NCBI RefSeq assembly: GCF_001295845.1
Contig: NZ_LJIC01000134.1
Coordinates: 1-42,335 of the forward strand
DNA length: 42,335 nucleotides
Direction: 5' to 3'
Source: Rhodopseudomonas sp. AAP120
Lineage (GTDB): Bacteria > Pseudomonadota > Alphaproteobacteria > Rhizobiales > Xanthobacteraceae
Translations under genes and position numbers: made by a program
The notes under the pieces: generated by a model
Told to the model about the DNA's origin: nothing
The model's database searches: none
Seen by the model: only the letters and a program-made list of their open reading frames with translations
Shown here: one piece after another, positions 24,431 through 34,341 of the stretch
Layout of the letters: each line of letters begins with the position of its first letter
Numbering within the stretch: the stretch's first letter is position 1

Positions 24431-24775
24431 CTATTGCCCGCCGAACCGTTCCTACGCAGTTTGGCAGGACACGCCGAGGGGCTCTGCAATCTTTGCCCAG
24501 CTTACCTCTCGATGGCGGAGCGTGTCGACGATCTCCGCGAGATGCTCGCGGTGCGCCTCTGCTGTGGCGTGGAGGGGTCCAAGGGCCGCGACGAAGCGAT
24601 CAGTCGGCCACGTCGCCGGATCAAAATCCCGCGGCAGTGCAGCAGTGCCGGACATGAAAAGTCGGCTCGCTTCGACGCAAGCGTCGCAAATGTGAATGCC
24701 GCCCGGCCCTGCGGCCAGCTTAGCGACCTCGCGTTCCGATTTCCACAGAATGAACGGCATAGCTTGCGCCACACT
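24431..24775 (-). pseudogene. Frameshifted ClpX-type zinc-finger/HTH gene (copy 2)
   Basis: The reading frame encodes KSEREVAKLAAGPGGIHICD followed by ACVEASRLFMSG, a linker, and the HTH part IVDTLRHREVSWAKIAEPLG. Two lesions are visible. First, the CxxC half of the finger (C-R-S-F-C-G) is in the neighbouring frame; one base appears deleted near 24742, at the Gly-Lys junction. Second, TAG at 24452-24454 falls where the family has a codon before ERFGG, and the residual codons ERFGGQ and a second stop at 24431-24433 follow. ClpX-type C4 fingers bind zinc and mediate protein contacts. Small proteins pairing them with an HTH are common in Bradyrhizobium-like genomes. This copy should be non-functional. 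Relative: 13209-13439. Confidence 0.7.
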
Positions 24776-24935
24776 ACGAACCCTACTGTCAGGACGACCC
24801 TGACTGTAAGGGAGAACCTGACAGGACAATGCTCGCCGTTCCAATACGGCTGGAATAGCCTTCGTATCTTTCGCCGGCTCCCGTATCCGCCCACATTGCC
24901 CGGGCGGCTCCTCCGGTGGGGAATACGCCGAGCTG

Positions 24936-27488
24936 CTATTGTCTCTTGTCGCGATACGCGAGCAGCCGCAGCGCGTTGACGACGACCACGAGCGTCGAAC
25001 CCTCATGCACCGCGACTGCCGCACCGATGCTGAGCCCCATGATCGTCGCCGGCACCAAGATCACGACCACGCCGAGGCTGATGAACACGTTCTGCAAGAT
25101 GATCCCGCGGGTGTGGCGGCTGAGGCCCACAGCAAAGGGCAGGTGACTGAGATCGTCGGCCATCAGCGCGACGTCCGCAGTCTCTAGAGCGACGTCGGAG
25201 CCGGCCGCGCCCATCGCGATGCCAACCGTCGCGCTCGCCATCGCAGGCGCGTCATTCACGCCGTCGCCGACCATGGCGACCTTCTGCTCGGCGCTCAGCT
25301 TCTTGATCGCCTCAACCTTGTCCTCCGGCATCAGATCGCCCCAGGCCTCATCGAGCCCGACATCCTTGGCGATAGCGTCGGCGACCTTCTGGTGATCGCC
25401 GGAGATCATGATCATCCGCTTGATGCCGAGCGTGTGCAGCTCGGCCAGCGCCTTGCGCGCGGCGGCGCGTGGCGTATCCATCAAGCCTATCGCACCGAGT
25501 TCCTTGTCGCCGTAGCGCACGACCATCGTGGTGCGGCCGCCGTCGCGCAGTTTCGCAATGGCCGCTCTCATGGCCTCGCCCAGCGGCGCAATGCCGTCGG
25601 CGCCGAACATCTCGGCCTTGCCGATCCAGACCGGCTTGCCCTCCAGCGCTGCGGTCACCCCGCGTCCGGTGAGGCTCTTGAGATCCTGCGCCTCCGGGAC
25701 GTCGCGTCCACCCAACCGCTCACGGCCGTCGCGTGCGATCGCCTCCGCGAGCGGATGATCGCTGAGTTGCTCGACGGCCACGGCAACCCTGAGCAGTTCC
25801 TCTTGCGAAACGCCCTCGGCCGGGACGATGTCGGTGATGCGCGGACGGCCCTCCGTCAGCGTGCCGGTCTTGTCGAAGGCGATCGCGCTTAACGAGCCGA
25901 GATTTTCCAGTGGCGCGCCGCCTTTTACGAGGACGCCGCCGCGCGCCGCGCGCGCCACGCCAGACAGCACGGCGCTGGGCGTCGCGATCGCCAGCGCACA
26001 GGGGCTAGCCGCCACCAGGACCGCCATCGCGCGATAAAAGCTCGCGCTGAACGGCTCGTCGATCACCACCCAGGCGAACAGCAGAATGACGGCGAGCGCC
26101 AGCACGGCCGGCACAAAAATGCGCTCGAACTTATCGGTGAAACGCTGGGTCGGCGATTTCTGAGTCTCGGCCTCGCTCACCATCTGCACGACCTTGGCGA
26201 GCGCTGTTTCCGTCGAAAGACGCGTCACCTCGATCTCGATCGCACCCGCGCCGTTGATGGTGCCGGCGAAGACGCGCGAGGATGAGTCCACGGCGTTGGG
26301 CTTGGCCCGTGCCTTGGCAATGTCCTCGACAGGCCGCTTGTCGACCGGGATGCTCTCGCCGGTCACCGGCGCCTGGTTGACGCTCGACTCGCCCTTGACC
26401 AGGAATCCATCGGCCGGCAGCCGCTCATTCGGACGCACGACAACCACGTCACCGACCACGAGGTCCTCTACGGGGACCTCGCGCGTCTCGCCGTCGCGGC
26501 GGACAGTGGCAGTTCGTGGAGCCAGTTCGGCGAGCGCTTCAATCGCCTGCTTGGCCCGCCCCATCGCATAGTGCTCGAGCGCGTGGCCGAGGCTGAACAG
26601 GAACAGCAGCAGCGCCCCTTCCGCGAAGGCGCCGAGCGCCGCGGCGCCCGCCGCTGCGACCAACATCAGCGTGTCGATCTCGAACTTCCTGAGGCGCAGA
26701 TTGTCGATCGCTTCGCGCAGCGTATAGAATCCGCCGAAGAAATAGGCGGCGATATAGCAGGCGGTCGGCAGCCAGGAGGGAGCCGTCGGCAGGAGCTTCT
26801 CGATCGCGACGCCGACGCCAAGCAGAGCGCCACAAATGAGCGAGAAGATCAGTTCGGTGTTGGGCCCCAGAAGGCCGCCATGCGCATGATCGTGATCTTT
26901 TTCGCCCCTGCCGCCCTTTTCTTCGCCGTGATCGTGGCCGGCATGATCGGGACCGGCATGACTATGGTCCCCATGCGCGTCAGCCGCCTCGTCCGTCCCG
27001 GAACGCCGCGGCTCCGGCGCAGGCGCCCGGGCGACGACCTGCTCACGCACCGTGACACCCATTTTGGCGAGCGCATCGCGGATGGCCTTCTCAGACCCCT
27101 GGCTCCGGTCAAATTCAACACGCACCACCCCGCCGGCGCTCGCTTGCGCCTCCAGTACGCCCGGCAATGTACGCAGACCATCGGCAACCGTGCGTGCCCG
27201 GCGCTGGTGGGCGATCCCTTCGACCTGCCACAGCAGATGGCCGAACCGTTCGCTGATCGTGGCACCGGCGCTCGCCGCGAGCTCGCGGATCCGCGGTAGT
27301 GGTATGATCTCCGGGTCGTAGTGCACGCAAAGCTGGGCCGGCTCGCCCGGGCCGGTGCCCCGCACGTGCACCTCCTCGACGCCCGCGCGCCCGCCGATCT
27401 CCGAGGTGAGCCGCGCGACGCAGGCATCGTCGGCGTCCGGCACGTCAGGCAGCAGGATCGGAATATCCAGACGAAGTTTTTCGGTCAT
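24936..27488 (-). CDS. P1B-4-type heavy-metal ATPase (Co/Fe/Ni/Zn exporter)
   Basis: 850 residues. Two N-terminal ferredoxin-like domains (about 1-150) lack CxxC. A His/Asp-rich linker follows (171-203, HGDHSHAGPDHAGHDHG). The core then has the FSLGHALEHYAMGRAKQAI segment, actuator loop APVTGESIPVD, the metal-site motif SPC at 495-497, phosphorylation motif DKTGTLTEG at 539-547, SGDHQ, MVGDGVNDAP, and HEGST in the last helices (828-832). SPC plus HEG(G/S)T is the hallmark of the P1B-4 group (CoaT/CtpD-like), which exports Co, Fe, Ni or Zn; Cu-type CPC is absent. The missing CxxC and the long His linker suggest imidazole-preferring ions. It starts 395 bases from the divergent universal stress gene. 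Confidence 0.94.
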   Translation of the reverse strand: MTEKLRLDIPILLPDVPDADDACVARLTSEIGGRAGVEEVHVRGTGPGEPAQLCVHYDPEIIPLPRIRELAASAGATISERFGHLLWQVEGIAHQRRARTVADGLRTLPGVLEAQASAGGVVRVEFDRSQGSEKAIRDALAKMGVTVREQVVARAPAPEPRRSGTDEAADAHGDHSHAGPDHAGHDHGEEKGGRGEKDHDHAHGGLLGPNTELIFSLICGALLGVGVAIEKLLPTAPSWLPTACYIAAYFFGGFYTLREAIDNLRLRKFEIDTLMLVAAAGAAALGAFAEGALLLFLFSLGHALEHYAMGRAKQAIEALAELAPRTATVRRDGETREVPVEDLVVGDVVVVRPNERLPADGFLVKGESSVNQAPVTGESIPVDKRPVEDIAKARAKPNAVDSSSRVFAGTINGAGAIEIEVTRLSTETALAKVVQMVSEAETQKSPTQRFTDKFERIFVPAVLALAVILLFAWVVIDEPFSASFYRAMAVLVAASPCALAIATPSAVLSGVARAARGGVLVKGGAPLENLGSLSAIAFDKTGTLTEGRPRITDIVPAEGVSQEELLRVAVAVEQLSDHPLAEAIARDGRERLGGRDVPEAQDLKSLTGRGVTAALEGKPVWIGKAEMFGADGIAPLGEAMRAAIAKLRDGGRTTMVVRYGDKELGAIGLMDTPRAAARKALAELHTLGIKRMIMISGDHQKVADAIAKDVGLDEAWGDLMPEDKVEAIKKLSAEQKVAMVGDGVNDAPAMASATVGIAMGAAGSDVALETADVALMADDLSHLPFAVGLSRHTRGIILQNVFISLGVVVILVPATIMGLSIGAAVAVHEGSTLVVVVNALRLLAYRDKRQ

Positions 27489-27883
27489 CTCACACCTCTT
27501 TGCCTCAAGCCACTGACGACGATGGGAGAGCGCTGCCAGCCTGTGCTGGCCGCTTCCTCATCATTTCTCCGAGATGGAGACGGGGCTGACCGGACTGTTC
27601 TCACGATTGCATAAATGCCGCGATAGTCCAATCTTCGTAAAGCCTCAATAGTAGAAACGCTTTTCGTTCTGACGCCCGCAGCGCATGCCAAGATCACCGC
27701 AATGTTCGCCGCTCCTCTTCCGGTTGAGCGGACCGGCAATCGGTCGGATCGGGCGATCTTTGGTGCAATGAATAGCTAGACTAATGTTTGTTCTCTCGGC
27801 CAGATTGTTGAGCGAGATCAACCCCTGCAAGCGCAAGATGCGATAACAATTGGCTGAGCCAGCGCGGAGAAAATGGAGAACAG
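27489..27883. other. Divergent regulatory region between the metal ATPase and stress protein genes
   Basis: About 395 bases without a gene. The right end holds the TTGA-N6-TCAA site, a -10-like GATAACAAT and a GGAG ribosome-binding site for the + strand stress gene. The rest should contain the ATPase promoter; no metal-responsive dyad was recognised there. Confidence 0.6.
27808..27821 (+). promoter_or_regulatory. FNR/FixK-type box upstream of the universal stress gene
   Basis: TTGAGCGAGATCAA fits TTGA-N6-TCAA, the consensus core of FixK/FNR/Anr sites. The centre is at 27814.5. A class II position (-41.5) puts the start near 27856, with GATAACAAT at the -10 place and a 28-base leader before the ATG at 27884. 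The spacing is right for oxygen-limited activation of the usp-SRPBCC pair. Confidence 0.65.
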
Positions 27884-28729
27884 ATGGCCTTCAAAGACTT
27901 GCTGATGGTCCTGACGACCTACCCGGATCCAACGCCGGTCGCGGAGCTCGCCCAAGGCGTTGACTTCGCCGCAGCCATCGGCGCCAAGATTTCGGCCGTC
28001 GCCTGTGAGGTTGAATTTCAAATTCCAGGAAGCATTGTCGGTAACCTGTTTAATGTTCCCGCATTGGCCGCCGCTGAGAGCAAGAAGAGTTCGGCGAACG
28101 CGCAGATGCTCTTGACCGCATTCCAGGAGGCCGCTGAACAGCGGGGAGTATTTCATGAGCGGCGATCGGAGACTTGCCTAATCTCAGACGTTGCGGATGT
28201 AGTGATCGGACATGCCCGACTTCGCGATCTAACGATTGTCCCCGTGGGCGAGGGTGGAGCTGTCGATATCGGCGACTGGTACGTTGAACAGATCGTATTC
28301 GAATCGGGACGCCCTACACTCATCATCCCGAAGCCAGCCAGTCATCGCGGTGCGTTGAATACTGTCGTAGTGGCTTGGGATTTCAGCCGACCTGCAGCGA
28401 GGACGATTGCCGACGCAATTCCGATACTGGCAATGGCCAAGCGGGTGTACGTCGTGACGGTCACCGGCGACAAGGCAATCAATACCAGGCATTCTGGCGC
28501 AGAACTCTCAAAGCATCTGGCCCATCATGACGTCGAGGTCACCTTGGATACGGTCGATGCCGCCGGTAGAAGCACCGGTGACGCACTCGATTCGTATGTT
28601 GCCTCACGCGAGGCTGACCTTCTTGTCATGGGAGCATACGGACACTCTCGCATTCGGGATTTCATCCTCGGCGGGGCGACAAAAAGCATGCTTGCGCGGC
28701 CATCGCTTCCGATCTTTCTGTCGCACTGA
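27884..28729 (+). CDS. Universal stress protein with two USP domains
   Basis: 281 residues, the usual length of tandem UspA proteins. The first domain (about 1-145) starts MAFKDLLMVLTTYPDPTP and is degenerate at its nucleotide site. The second (about 155-281) has the ATP-binding motif GAYGHSRIRDFILGGATKSM (G-x2-G-x9-G-S/T type) near the C-terminus. Tandem Usps bind ATP or AMP and are induced by starvation and low oxygen. The upstream FNR/FixK-type site supports oxygen control. It is followed 34 bases later by the SRPBCC gene, probably in one transcript. GGAG precedes the ATG. Confidence 0.93.
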   Translation: MAFKDLLMVLTTYPDPTPVAELAQGVDFAAAIGAKISAVACEVEFQIPGSIVGNLFNVPALAAAESKKSSANAQMLLTAFQEAAEQRGVFHERRSETCLISDVADVVIGHARLRDLTIVPVGEGGAVDIGDWYVEQIVFESGRPTLIIPKPASHRGALNTVVVAWDFSRPAARTIADAIPILAMAKRVYVVTVTGDKAINTRHSGAELSKHLAHHDVEVTLDTVDAAGRSTGDALDSYVASREADLLVMGAYGHSRIRDFILGGATKSMLARPSLPIFLSH

Positions 28730-28763
28730 TTGAGAGCACGAACGGCTTTCTCAGGGCTGCGCG

Positions 28764-29258
28764 ATGATACGCCTGCAAACCGACATACAAGTGCCCGGCT
28801 TGAACAGCCGTGAAGTGACCGACTTCATGCTGAACTGCGACGACGCCAGCTATCAAGCCTGGTGGCCCGGGGTTCACTTGCGATTTCACACTGTGCGCAA
28901 GGTCGCAGGCGATGTCGGCAACCTGATTTACATGGATGAATATGTCGGTCGTTTCCGCCTGAAATTCCATGCGGTTGTGACCGCCTCGATTCCAGGCAAG
29001 GAGATCACCTGGCAGTTCGTCAGGGGCGTGCGGCTCCCCGGAAGACTCATCCTGGGCCTCGAAGACGAAGCGGACGGCGTGGCGATCTCTCACGTGGTCG
29101 AGGCCGGATTTCGCGGTCCGGGCCGCATATTCGATGCGGTCTTGCGCTTTTCGTTCACGCCCGAATTCGCGGATGCGTTGGACGAGCACGTGCGCACCGA
29201 ATTTCCGAAGCTACGGGACTTGCTGCGTTCGCGGGGCTCTGGGGCCGCCAAGGCGTAG
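28764..29258 (+). CDS. SRPBCC (START/Bet v1-like) ligand-binding protein
   Basis: 164 residues. The pattern fits a helix-grip fold: N-terminal strand MIRLQTDIQVPG, helix SREVTDFMLNCDD, WWPGVHLRFHTVRKV, a strand-rich middle (VVTASIPGKEITWQFVRG), and a long C-terminal helix PEFADALDEHVRTEFPKLRD. SRPBCC proteins bind hydrophobic ligands or act as coenzyme or lipid carriers; nothing here fixes the ligand. It lies directly downstream of the universal stress gene and shares its inferred oxygen-controlled promoter. It is convergent with the export operon, with 70 bases between the stops. Confidence 0.78.
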   Translation: MIRLQTDIQVPGLNSREVTDFMLNCDDASYQAWWPGVHLRFHTVRKVAGDVGNLIYMDEYVGRFRLKFHAVVTASIPGKEITWQFVRGVRLPGRLILGLEDEADGVAISHVVEAGFRGPGRIFDAVLRFSFTPEFADALDEHVRTEFPKLRDLLRSRGSGAAKA

Positions 29259-29260
29259 CG

Positions 29261-29286
29261 CAAAGGCGATCCGCCGCTTTTTGCGT
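29261..29286 (+). terminator. Possible weak terminator after the SRPBCC gene
   Basis: A short GGCG-ATC-CGCC stem followed by GCTTTTTGCG just past the SRPBCC stop. The stem is only four pairs, extendable by mismatches, so the call is weak; the convergent arrangement makes a terminator useful here. Confidence 0.35.
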
Positions 29287-29328
29287 TCGTGCGTCGGCTG
29301 GGCCTTGGATGGTGTTTGCTCTGCTTTT

Positions 29329-30453
29329 TTATCGTCCACGGGATCGCAAGGACTTCCGGAACCGCCACAGCGACAGCAGGAAGAAGGCAAGGCCGATCGC
29401 GAACAGGTTTAGCAATTGAGGCCAGACCGCACCGAGTCCCGCGCCCCGGAACAGGATCGACTGCGACAGGGACACGAAATGCGTGTCGGGCGCGGCCATC
29501 ATGACCGCGCGGACAGCACTTGGCATGCTCTCCGCGGGCGTCAATCCGCCGGCGAGGACCTGCAGCGGAAACAGCACCATCAGCAGCAGCAGACCAAACT
29601 GCGGCATCGATCCTGCTATCGTCGCAAGGAGGATGCCCAGCGAGGTGGTCGCAAATAACTGCAAAACCAAGCCCAGCATGAGCAGCCAAAGAGAACCGGC
29701 AACCGGAATCGCAAGCCAGGTCTGTACCACGAAGGTGAGCGCGAACAGGGCGGCCACGAACACCGCGAGCGCCATCGGCCAGATCTTTGCCAGCATGATC
29801 TCGATCGGTGTAACCGGCATGACCAGGAGATGCTCGATCGTGCCGCGCTCACGCTCTCGAATGAGCGCTGCGCCAGCCAGAATGACGGACAAGAGGGAGA
29901 CGTTGTTGATGACCTCCATCATCGCGCTGAACCAGCCGGCAATGAGCTCGGGGTTGAAGCGAGCGCGCAGCACCAAATCGACCGGCGCCGCTTCCGCAGG
30001 ACGATAGTGCCGTGCGAATTCGGTGACCTCGGCCGAGACGATCGCCCGCACATAGCCGGCGCCGGTGAACGCCTGAGTCATGCGGGTCGCGTCGACGTTG
30101 AACTGGATCGCCGGCTCGCTGCCGGCCAAAACGTCGCGTTCGAAATTGGGCGGGATCACGAGCGCGAAAGTGTCGATGCCTGCATCCATGCGCTGGTTCA
30201 TTTCGGGGAGCGAAATGACCTTGGGGGCACTGAAATAGGGACGATAAAAGGCCGACGCGATCCGCGCCGACAGCGACGAGACGTCCTCGTCGACGATCGA
30301 GATCGGCGCGTTGTTGAGATAGAGCGGAACCGCCGTCGCTGCGACGTAGATCTGCAAGGAGAAGGCGTAGGCAATCAGTGCCAGCAGAGCGGGATTGCGA
30401 ACGAGGCTCCATAACTCCTTGACGCCCAGCCGCCAGATGTTCGAGGCACGCAT
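29329..30453 (-). CDS. yhhJ: ABC-2 type permease (YhhJ-like)
   Basis: 374 residues with the ABC-2 layout. One N-terminal helix (LALIAYAFSLQIYVAATAVP) precedes a periplasmic loop of about 140 residues (ISIVDEDVSSLSARIASAF, FNVDATRMTQAFTGAGYV), then five to six C-terminal helices with the conserved RERERGTIEHLLVMPVTPIE between them. It is the E. coli YhhJ type, exported drugs or other substrates unknown. The start lies three bases after the stop of the RbbA-like gene, so the two are translated together and should form one transporter with the HlyD-like adaptor. Confidence 0.92.
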   Translation of the reverse strand: MRASNIWRLGVKELWSLVRNPALLALIAYAFSLQIYVAATAVPLYLNNAPISIVDEDVSSLSARIASAFYRPYFSAPKVISLPEMNQRMDAGIDTFALVIPPNFERDVLAGSEPAIQFNVDATRMTQAFTGAGYVRAIVSAEVTEFARHYRPAEAAPVDLVLRARFNPELIAGWFSAMMEVINNVSLLSVILAGAALIRERERGTIEHLLVMPVTPIEIMLAKIWPMALAVFVAALFALTFVVQTWLAIPVAGSLWLLMLGLVLQLFATTSLGILLATIAGSMPQFGLLLLMVLFPLQVLAGGLTPAESMPSAVRAVMMAAPDTHFVSLSQSILFRGAGLGAVWPQLLNLFAIGLAFFLLSLWRFRKSLRSRGR

Positions 30454-30456
30454 GGC

Positions 30457-33231
30457 TCAGCGCGCCTGCTTCTTGAGAAAAAGCACGCTCAGGCCGATCA
30501 GGACCGGACCCGCGGCCAAAAGCGGCACCAGGGATGACCGGAGTTCGGCAAACCCCAGCGCCTTGGAGAAGGCGCCGCGCGCGATGGTGACGAAGTGGGT
30601 CGCCGGGTTGACCGCGCCGATGAGGACGGCCGAACCTTCCATGGAGGCGACCGGATCGATCATGCCGGAATACTTGACCGCCAGCAGCATGGTCGCGAGC
30701 GTGGTGAGGAAGATCGCCGCGATCTGGCTGTTCATAAAACTCGAGATGAACAGTCCGAGCGCGGTCGTCGCGATGACATAGAACAGCCCGCCGGCGATGA
30801 AGGCGGCAAGGTTTCCGTTGAAGGGAACGCCTTGCACGAAGATGCCGAACGCCGTCAGCGTGACGAGATTCATCATCGCCAGGCCGACATAGGGCAATTG
30901 CTTGCCGAGCAGAAATTCCAGCCGGGAGACGGGCGTGACGTAGAAATTGACGATCGAGCCGAGGTCTTTCTCCCGGACGATGCTGAGCGTCGCGAGCATC
31001 GCGGGAATGAGCAGGAGAAGCATGGCGATGACCGCCGGCACAATGGCCTTGCGGCTCTCCACGTTCGGATTGTAGCGGAAGCGGGTTTCAAGCTGGAAGT
31101 CGCCCGCCAGCGCCCGGGGACCGAGCTTCTCGCGCATCGCCTGCGCCATCCAGTTGGCATGGACGCCTTCGACATAGGCGCGCGCGGTCTCGGCGCGCGA
31201 CGGCATGGCGCCGTCGATCCACGCGCCGATCTGCACCGGACGGCCACGCTCCGCGTCGCGCGCAAAGCCCGGCGGAATCTCGATGGCAAGGCTGAGCTCG
31301 CCGCTGCGCATGCGGCGATCCAGGTCCGCGTAATCGGCGATGGGCGGACGTTCCGTGAAATAGCGCGAGCCCGCGATATCGAGATCATAGCTCCGGCTGA
31401 TCGTGGTCTGATCGTGGTCAAGAACCGCATAAGGCAGGTTCTCGACGTCCATGCTGAGCCCGTACCCTATCACGAAAAGCAGAAGAAGGCTGCCGATGAA
31501 GGCGAAGGAGGCGCGGATCGGATCACGACGCAGTTCAAGAGTCTCGCGTCGGGCGTAGCTCATCATGCGCCGGACGTCGAAGAAACGCCGCGTGCTCGCA
31601 TTGGGATTCGCGCTGGCATGCGACCGAGCAGCGTCGGACGTCGCCGGTGCGGTGACAGCCTGGCCGCCGCCCGCTTCCTGCAAGTGGCCGATGAAGGCTT
31701 CTTCGAGATTTGCCGCGCCACGCGCTTCCACGATCGCGGCAGGCGTATCGCTGACGAGCACCTTGCCCGCATGCATCAGGGAGATGCGATCGCAGCGTTC
31801 CGCCTCGTTCATGAAATGTGTGGAGATGAAGATGGTGACGCCGTCCTGGCGCGACAGATCGACGAAGCTCTGCCACAGCGCATCGCGCGCGACCGGATCG
31901 ACGCCCGAGGTCGGCTCGTCGAGGATCAATATTTCCGGGGCATGGATCGTCGCCACGGCCAGCGAGAGCCGCTGCGTGACGCCGAGCGGCAAGGCATCCG
32001 GCAGGCCGTCCATGATCTCGGTTAAGTCGAAACGCGTCGCCATCGCGTCGACGCGGGACGGGATGTCGGCAGCAGGCAATTCGAATAGCTGGGCGTGCAG
32101 TTCCAGATTTTGCCGCACGGTGAGTTCGGAATAGAGCGAGAAGAACTGCGACATGTAGCCGACGCGCCGGCGCGTCCCGAGATCTTGCGGATCGAGTTCA
32201 CGACCGAACAACCGGGCCGTGCCGCCGCTCGCGGGCAGCAGGCCGGCCAGCATCTTCATGGTGGTAGTCTTGCCGCAACCGTTCGAGCCGAGAAACCCGA
32301 AAATCTCCCCGCGCGGAATGCGAAAACTGACATGGTCGACAGCGGTGAAGTCTCCGAACCGGGCGGTGAGACCCTCGGCCTCGATCGCCGGCTCCTTGCC
32401 GTTGTCCTCTGGCCGCGGCGGAATCACCACCGCGCGATGCTGCTTACGCCTCTCGTCCGGCATCAACGCGATGAAGGCGGCGTCCAGCGACGACGTCCGG
32501 GTCTGGGCCTGAAGCTCGGCGGGGCTGCCGGCGGCGAGCACGCGCCCGGCATCCATGGCCACCAGCCAGTCGAACCCGGCCGCCTCCGCCATATAAGCCG
32601 TCGCGACGATCACGCTCATTTCCAGCCGCTCGGCCCTGATGCCGGCGATCAGATCCCAGAACTGGCGGCGCGCCAGCGGATCGACGCCGGTGGTCGGCTC
32701 GTCGAGGATCAGAAGGTCGGGATCGTGGATCAGCGCGCAGCAGAGGCCCAGCTTCTGCTTCATGCCGCCGGAGAGCTTGCCGACGGCTCTGTCCCGAAAC
32801 GGACCGAGGCCGGTGCTGACGAGCAGGTCATGGATGCGCCGCTCGCGCTCCGCCTTGGCGTGGCCGAACAGTCGCCCGAAGAAGTCAATGTTCTCGAACA
32901 CTGAAAGCGTCGGATAAAGGTTCTTGCCGAGTCCCTGCGGCATATAGGCGATGCGAGGACCAACCCCGTTGCGCTCGCGCGCGCTGGACATATTCGCGCC
33001 GAGCGCCTCGACATAACCCTGCTGCACCTTGCGGGCGCCGGCGATCAGCGACAGCAATGTCGATTTGCCGACGCCGTCAGGCCCAATCAGGCCAAGCATG
33101 CGCCCGGTCGGAAAGTCGAGCGTGATATCGTCGAGCGCGCGCTTCTTTTTGAAGACATGGCTGACTCCTCGCAGCCGAGCAGCAAGCACAGCCGGCTCTA
33201 ACGTGCGCTGTTCCTGCTCATGCGAGATCAT
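30457..33231 (-). CDS. rbbA: RbbA-like ABC transporter: two ATPase domains fused to an ABC-2 permease
   Basis: 924 residues from ATG at 33231, which overlaps the upstream TGA as ATGA; a further ATG at 33264 would overlap by 37 bases. ATPase 1: GPDGVGKST (about 50-58), signature [10 protein letters not shown], and [13 protein letters not shown]. ATPase 2: [21 protein letters not shown], but its signature reads LGVTQRLS, a degenerate form. The C-terminal third is an ABC-2 membrane domain with a large loop ([20 protein letters not shown]). This is the E. coli RbbA/YhiH domain order. E. coli RbbA was described as ribosome-associated, yet its operon (yhiI-rbbA-yhhJ) is that of an exporter. The same order is kept here. 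Confidence 0.93.
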   Translation of the reverse strand: MISHEQEQRTLEPAVLAARLRGVSHVFKKKRALDDITLDFPTGRMLGLIGPDGVGKSTLLSLIAGARKVQQGYVEALGANMSSARERNGVGPRIAYMPQGLGKNLYPTLSVFENIDFFGRLFGHAKAERERRIHDLLVSTGLGPFRDRAVGKLSGGMKQKLGLCCALIHDPDLLILDEPTTGVDPLARRQFWDLIAGIRAERLEMSVIVATAYMAEAAGFDWLVAMDAGRVLAAGSPAELQAQTRTSSLDAAFIALMPDERRKQHRAVVIPPRPEDNGKEPAIEAEGLTARFGDFTAVDHVSFRIPRGEIFGFLGSNGCGKTTTMKMLAGLLPASGGTARLFGRELDPQDLGTRRRVGYMSQFFSLYSELTVRQNLELHAQLFELPAADIPSRVDAMATRFDLTEIMDGLPDALPLGVTQRLSLAVATIHAPEILILDEPTSGVDPVARDALWQSFVDLSRQDGVTIFISTHFMNEAERCDRISLMHAGKVLVSDTPAAIVEARGAANLEEAFIGHLQEAGGGQAVTAPATSDAARSHASANPNASTRRFFDVRRMMSYARRETLELRRDPIRASFAFIGSLLLLFVIGYGLSMDVENLPYAVLDHDQTTISRSYDLDIAGSRYFTERPPIADYADLDRRMRSGELSLAIEIPPGFARDAERGRPVQIGAWIDGAMPSRAETARAYVEGVHANWMAQAMREKLGPRALAGDFQLETRFRYNPNVESRKAIVPAVIAMLLLLIPAMLATLSIVREKDLGSIVNFYVTPVSRLEFLLGKQLPYVGLAMMNLVTLTAFGIFVQGVPFNGNLAAFIAGGLFYVIATTALGLFISSFMNSQIAAIFLTTLATMLLAVKYSGMIDPVASMEGSAVLIGAVNPATHFVTIARGAFSKALGFAELRSSLVPLLAAGPVLIGLSVLFLKKQAR

Positions 33232-34313
33232 TCCAACACTCTTTGCGGAAGGGTCTCCGGCCATTGCGCCGCCGGATTGAGCTTCACATACGCCACTCCC
33301 GGCAAGCCCGGCTTGACGTACTCGGAATATTTCTTGAGCAAGTCGCGTGCGATCCGCACGCGGACACGGAACATCAGGCCTTGCCGTTGTTCCGCTGTCT
33401 CGACCGTCTTCGGCGTGAACTGCGCGATGTCGGACAGGAAGGACACCGTCGCGGGTATCGCCACGTCCGGCGCCGTATCAAGCACGATGCGAGCCTCCGC
33501 ACCGAGCGAGAGGCGGCCGGCCTGGGCGGTCGGCAGGAAGAAGGTCATGTAGACGTCGTTGAGGTCGATCAGGTTGAGCACCCGGCCGCCAGCGGCGATC
33601 ACTTCGCCCGGCTGCGCCACGCGGTATTGCACCCGTCCATCGCGTGGAGACCGAAGGGCACTGTCGTTGATGTCGACCTGAATACGCTCGATCGTGGCTT
33701 CGGCCGCTTCGATGTTGGCTTCGGCATCGACGATCTTAGCCCGCGCCGAAGCGATGCTCGCCTCGGCTGCAGCGACTTGCGCACGCGCGGCGTCACGTGC
33801 GGCCGTCGCTCCTTCCCTCCGGGCCCGGTCGTCATCGAGCGTCTGAAGCGACACGGCATTGCGTTCCGCCAACTGCTCCGACCGCTCCAGCCGGCGTTGC
33901 GCGGCGTCGAGCTCGGTCGCCCGCTGTGCGAGAACCGCCTGCGCCGCGGAGCGCTCGGCTTCGCGCTGTGAAACTCCGCTCTGCGCCGCCTGCTTGGCAA
34001 TCTGGCTTCGCTGCAGAAGGGCGCGTGCCTCCCGCAACTGGGCCTGGAGCGGAAGCGTATCCATGTGAACGAGTATCTGTCCGGAAGTGACGACATCGCC
34101 TTCCTGAACGAGGATTTCCCTGATCCTCCCCGACGAACGGGCCGCGATGTCGATCGCGACCGCCTCCATGCGACCGTTCCCGCTCGCAATTCCGGCCGGC
34201 AATTCGCTCTTGGTCAGCTGCTGCGTCAGATACCAACCGCCGACGCCTGCTGCGACGGCGATGGCAATCCAGAGCCACGGCTTTCCTGTGAACACCTTGC
34301 TCATTCCGGCCAT
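33228..34313 (-). CDS. yhiI: HlyD-like membrane-fusion (periplasmic adaptor) protein, YhiI type
   Basis: 361 residues. An N-terminal membrane anchor ([18 protein letters not shown]) is followed by the lipoyl half-motifs ([20 protein letters not shown], then [18 protein letters not shown]) that flank a long Ala/Arg/Glu-rich coiled coil (about 95-215) and a beta-barrel domain ([20 protein letters not shown]). This is the adaptor of a three-part exporter. ATG at 34313 is used; ATG at 34304 is possible. It starts 28 bases after the truncated ackA stop, so it was probably co-transcribed with ackA. The right-hand breakpoint removed the expected promoter region of that operon. Confidence 0.92.
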   Translation of the reverse strand: MAGMSKVFTGKPWLWIAIAVAAGVGGWYLTQQLTKSELPAGIASGNGRMEAVAIDIAARSSGRIREILVQEGDVVTSGQILVHMDTLPLQAQLREARALLQRSQIAKQAAQSGVSQREAERSAAQAVLAQRATELDAAQRRLERSEQLAERNAVSLQTLDDDRARREGATAARDAARAQVAAAEASIASARAKIVDAEANIEAAEATIERIQVDINDSALRSPRDGRVQYRVAQPGEVIAAGGRVLNLIDLNDVYMTFFLPTAQAGRLSLGAEARIVLDTAPDVAIPATVSFLSDIAQFTPKTVETAEQRQGLMFRVRVRIARDLLKKYSEYVKPGLPGVAYVKLNPAAQWPETLPQRVLE

Positions 34314-34341
34314 TCCTTCCTGGCCTGATCGGTGAACGGCC

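Noticed and set aside
30595-32025. Long + strand frame opposite the RbbA-like gene
   Set aside because: Antisense shadow of a well-supported ABC protein; no recognisable domain.
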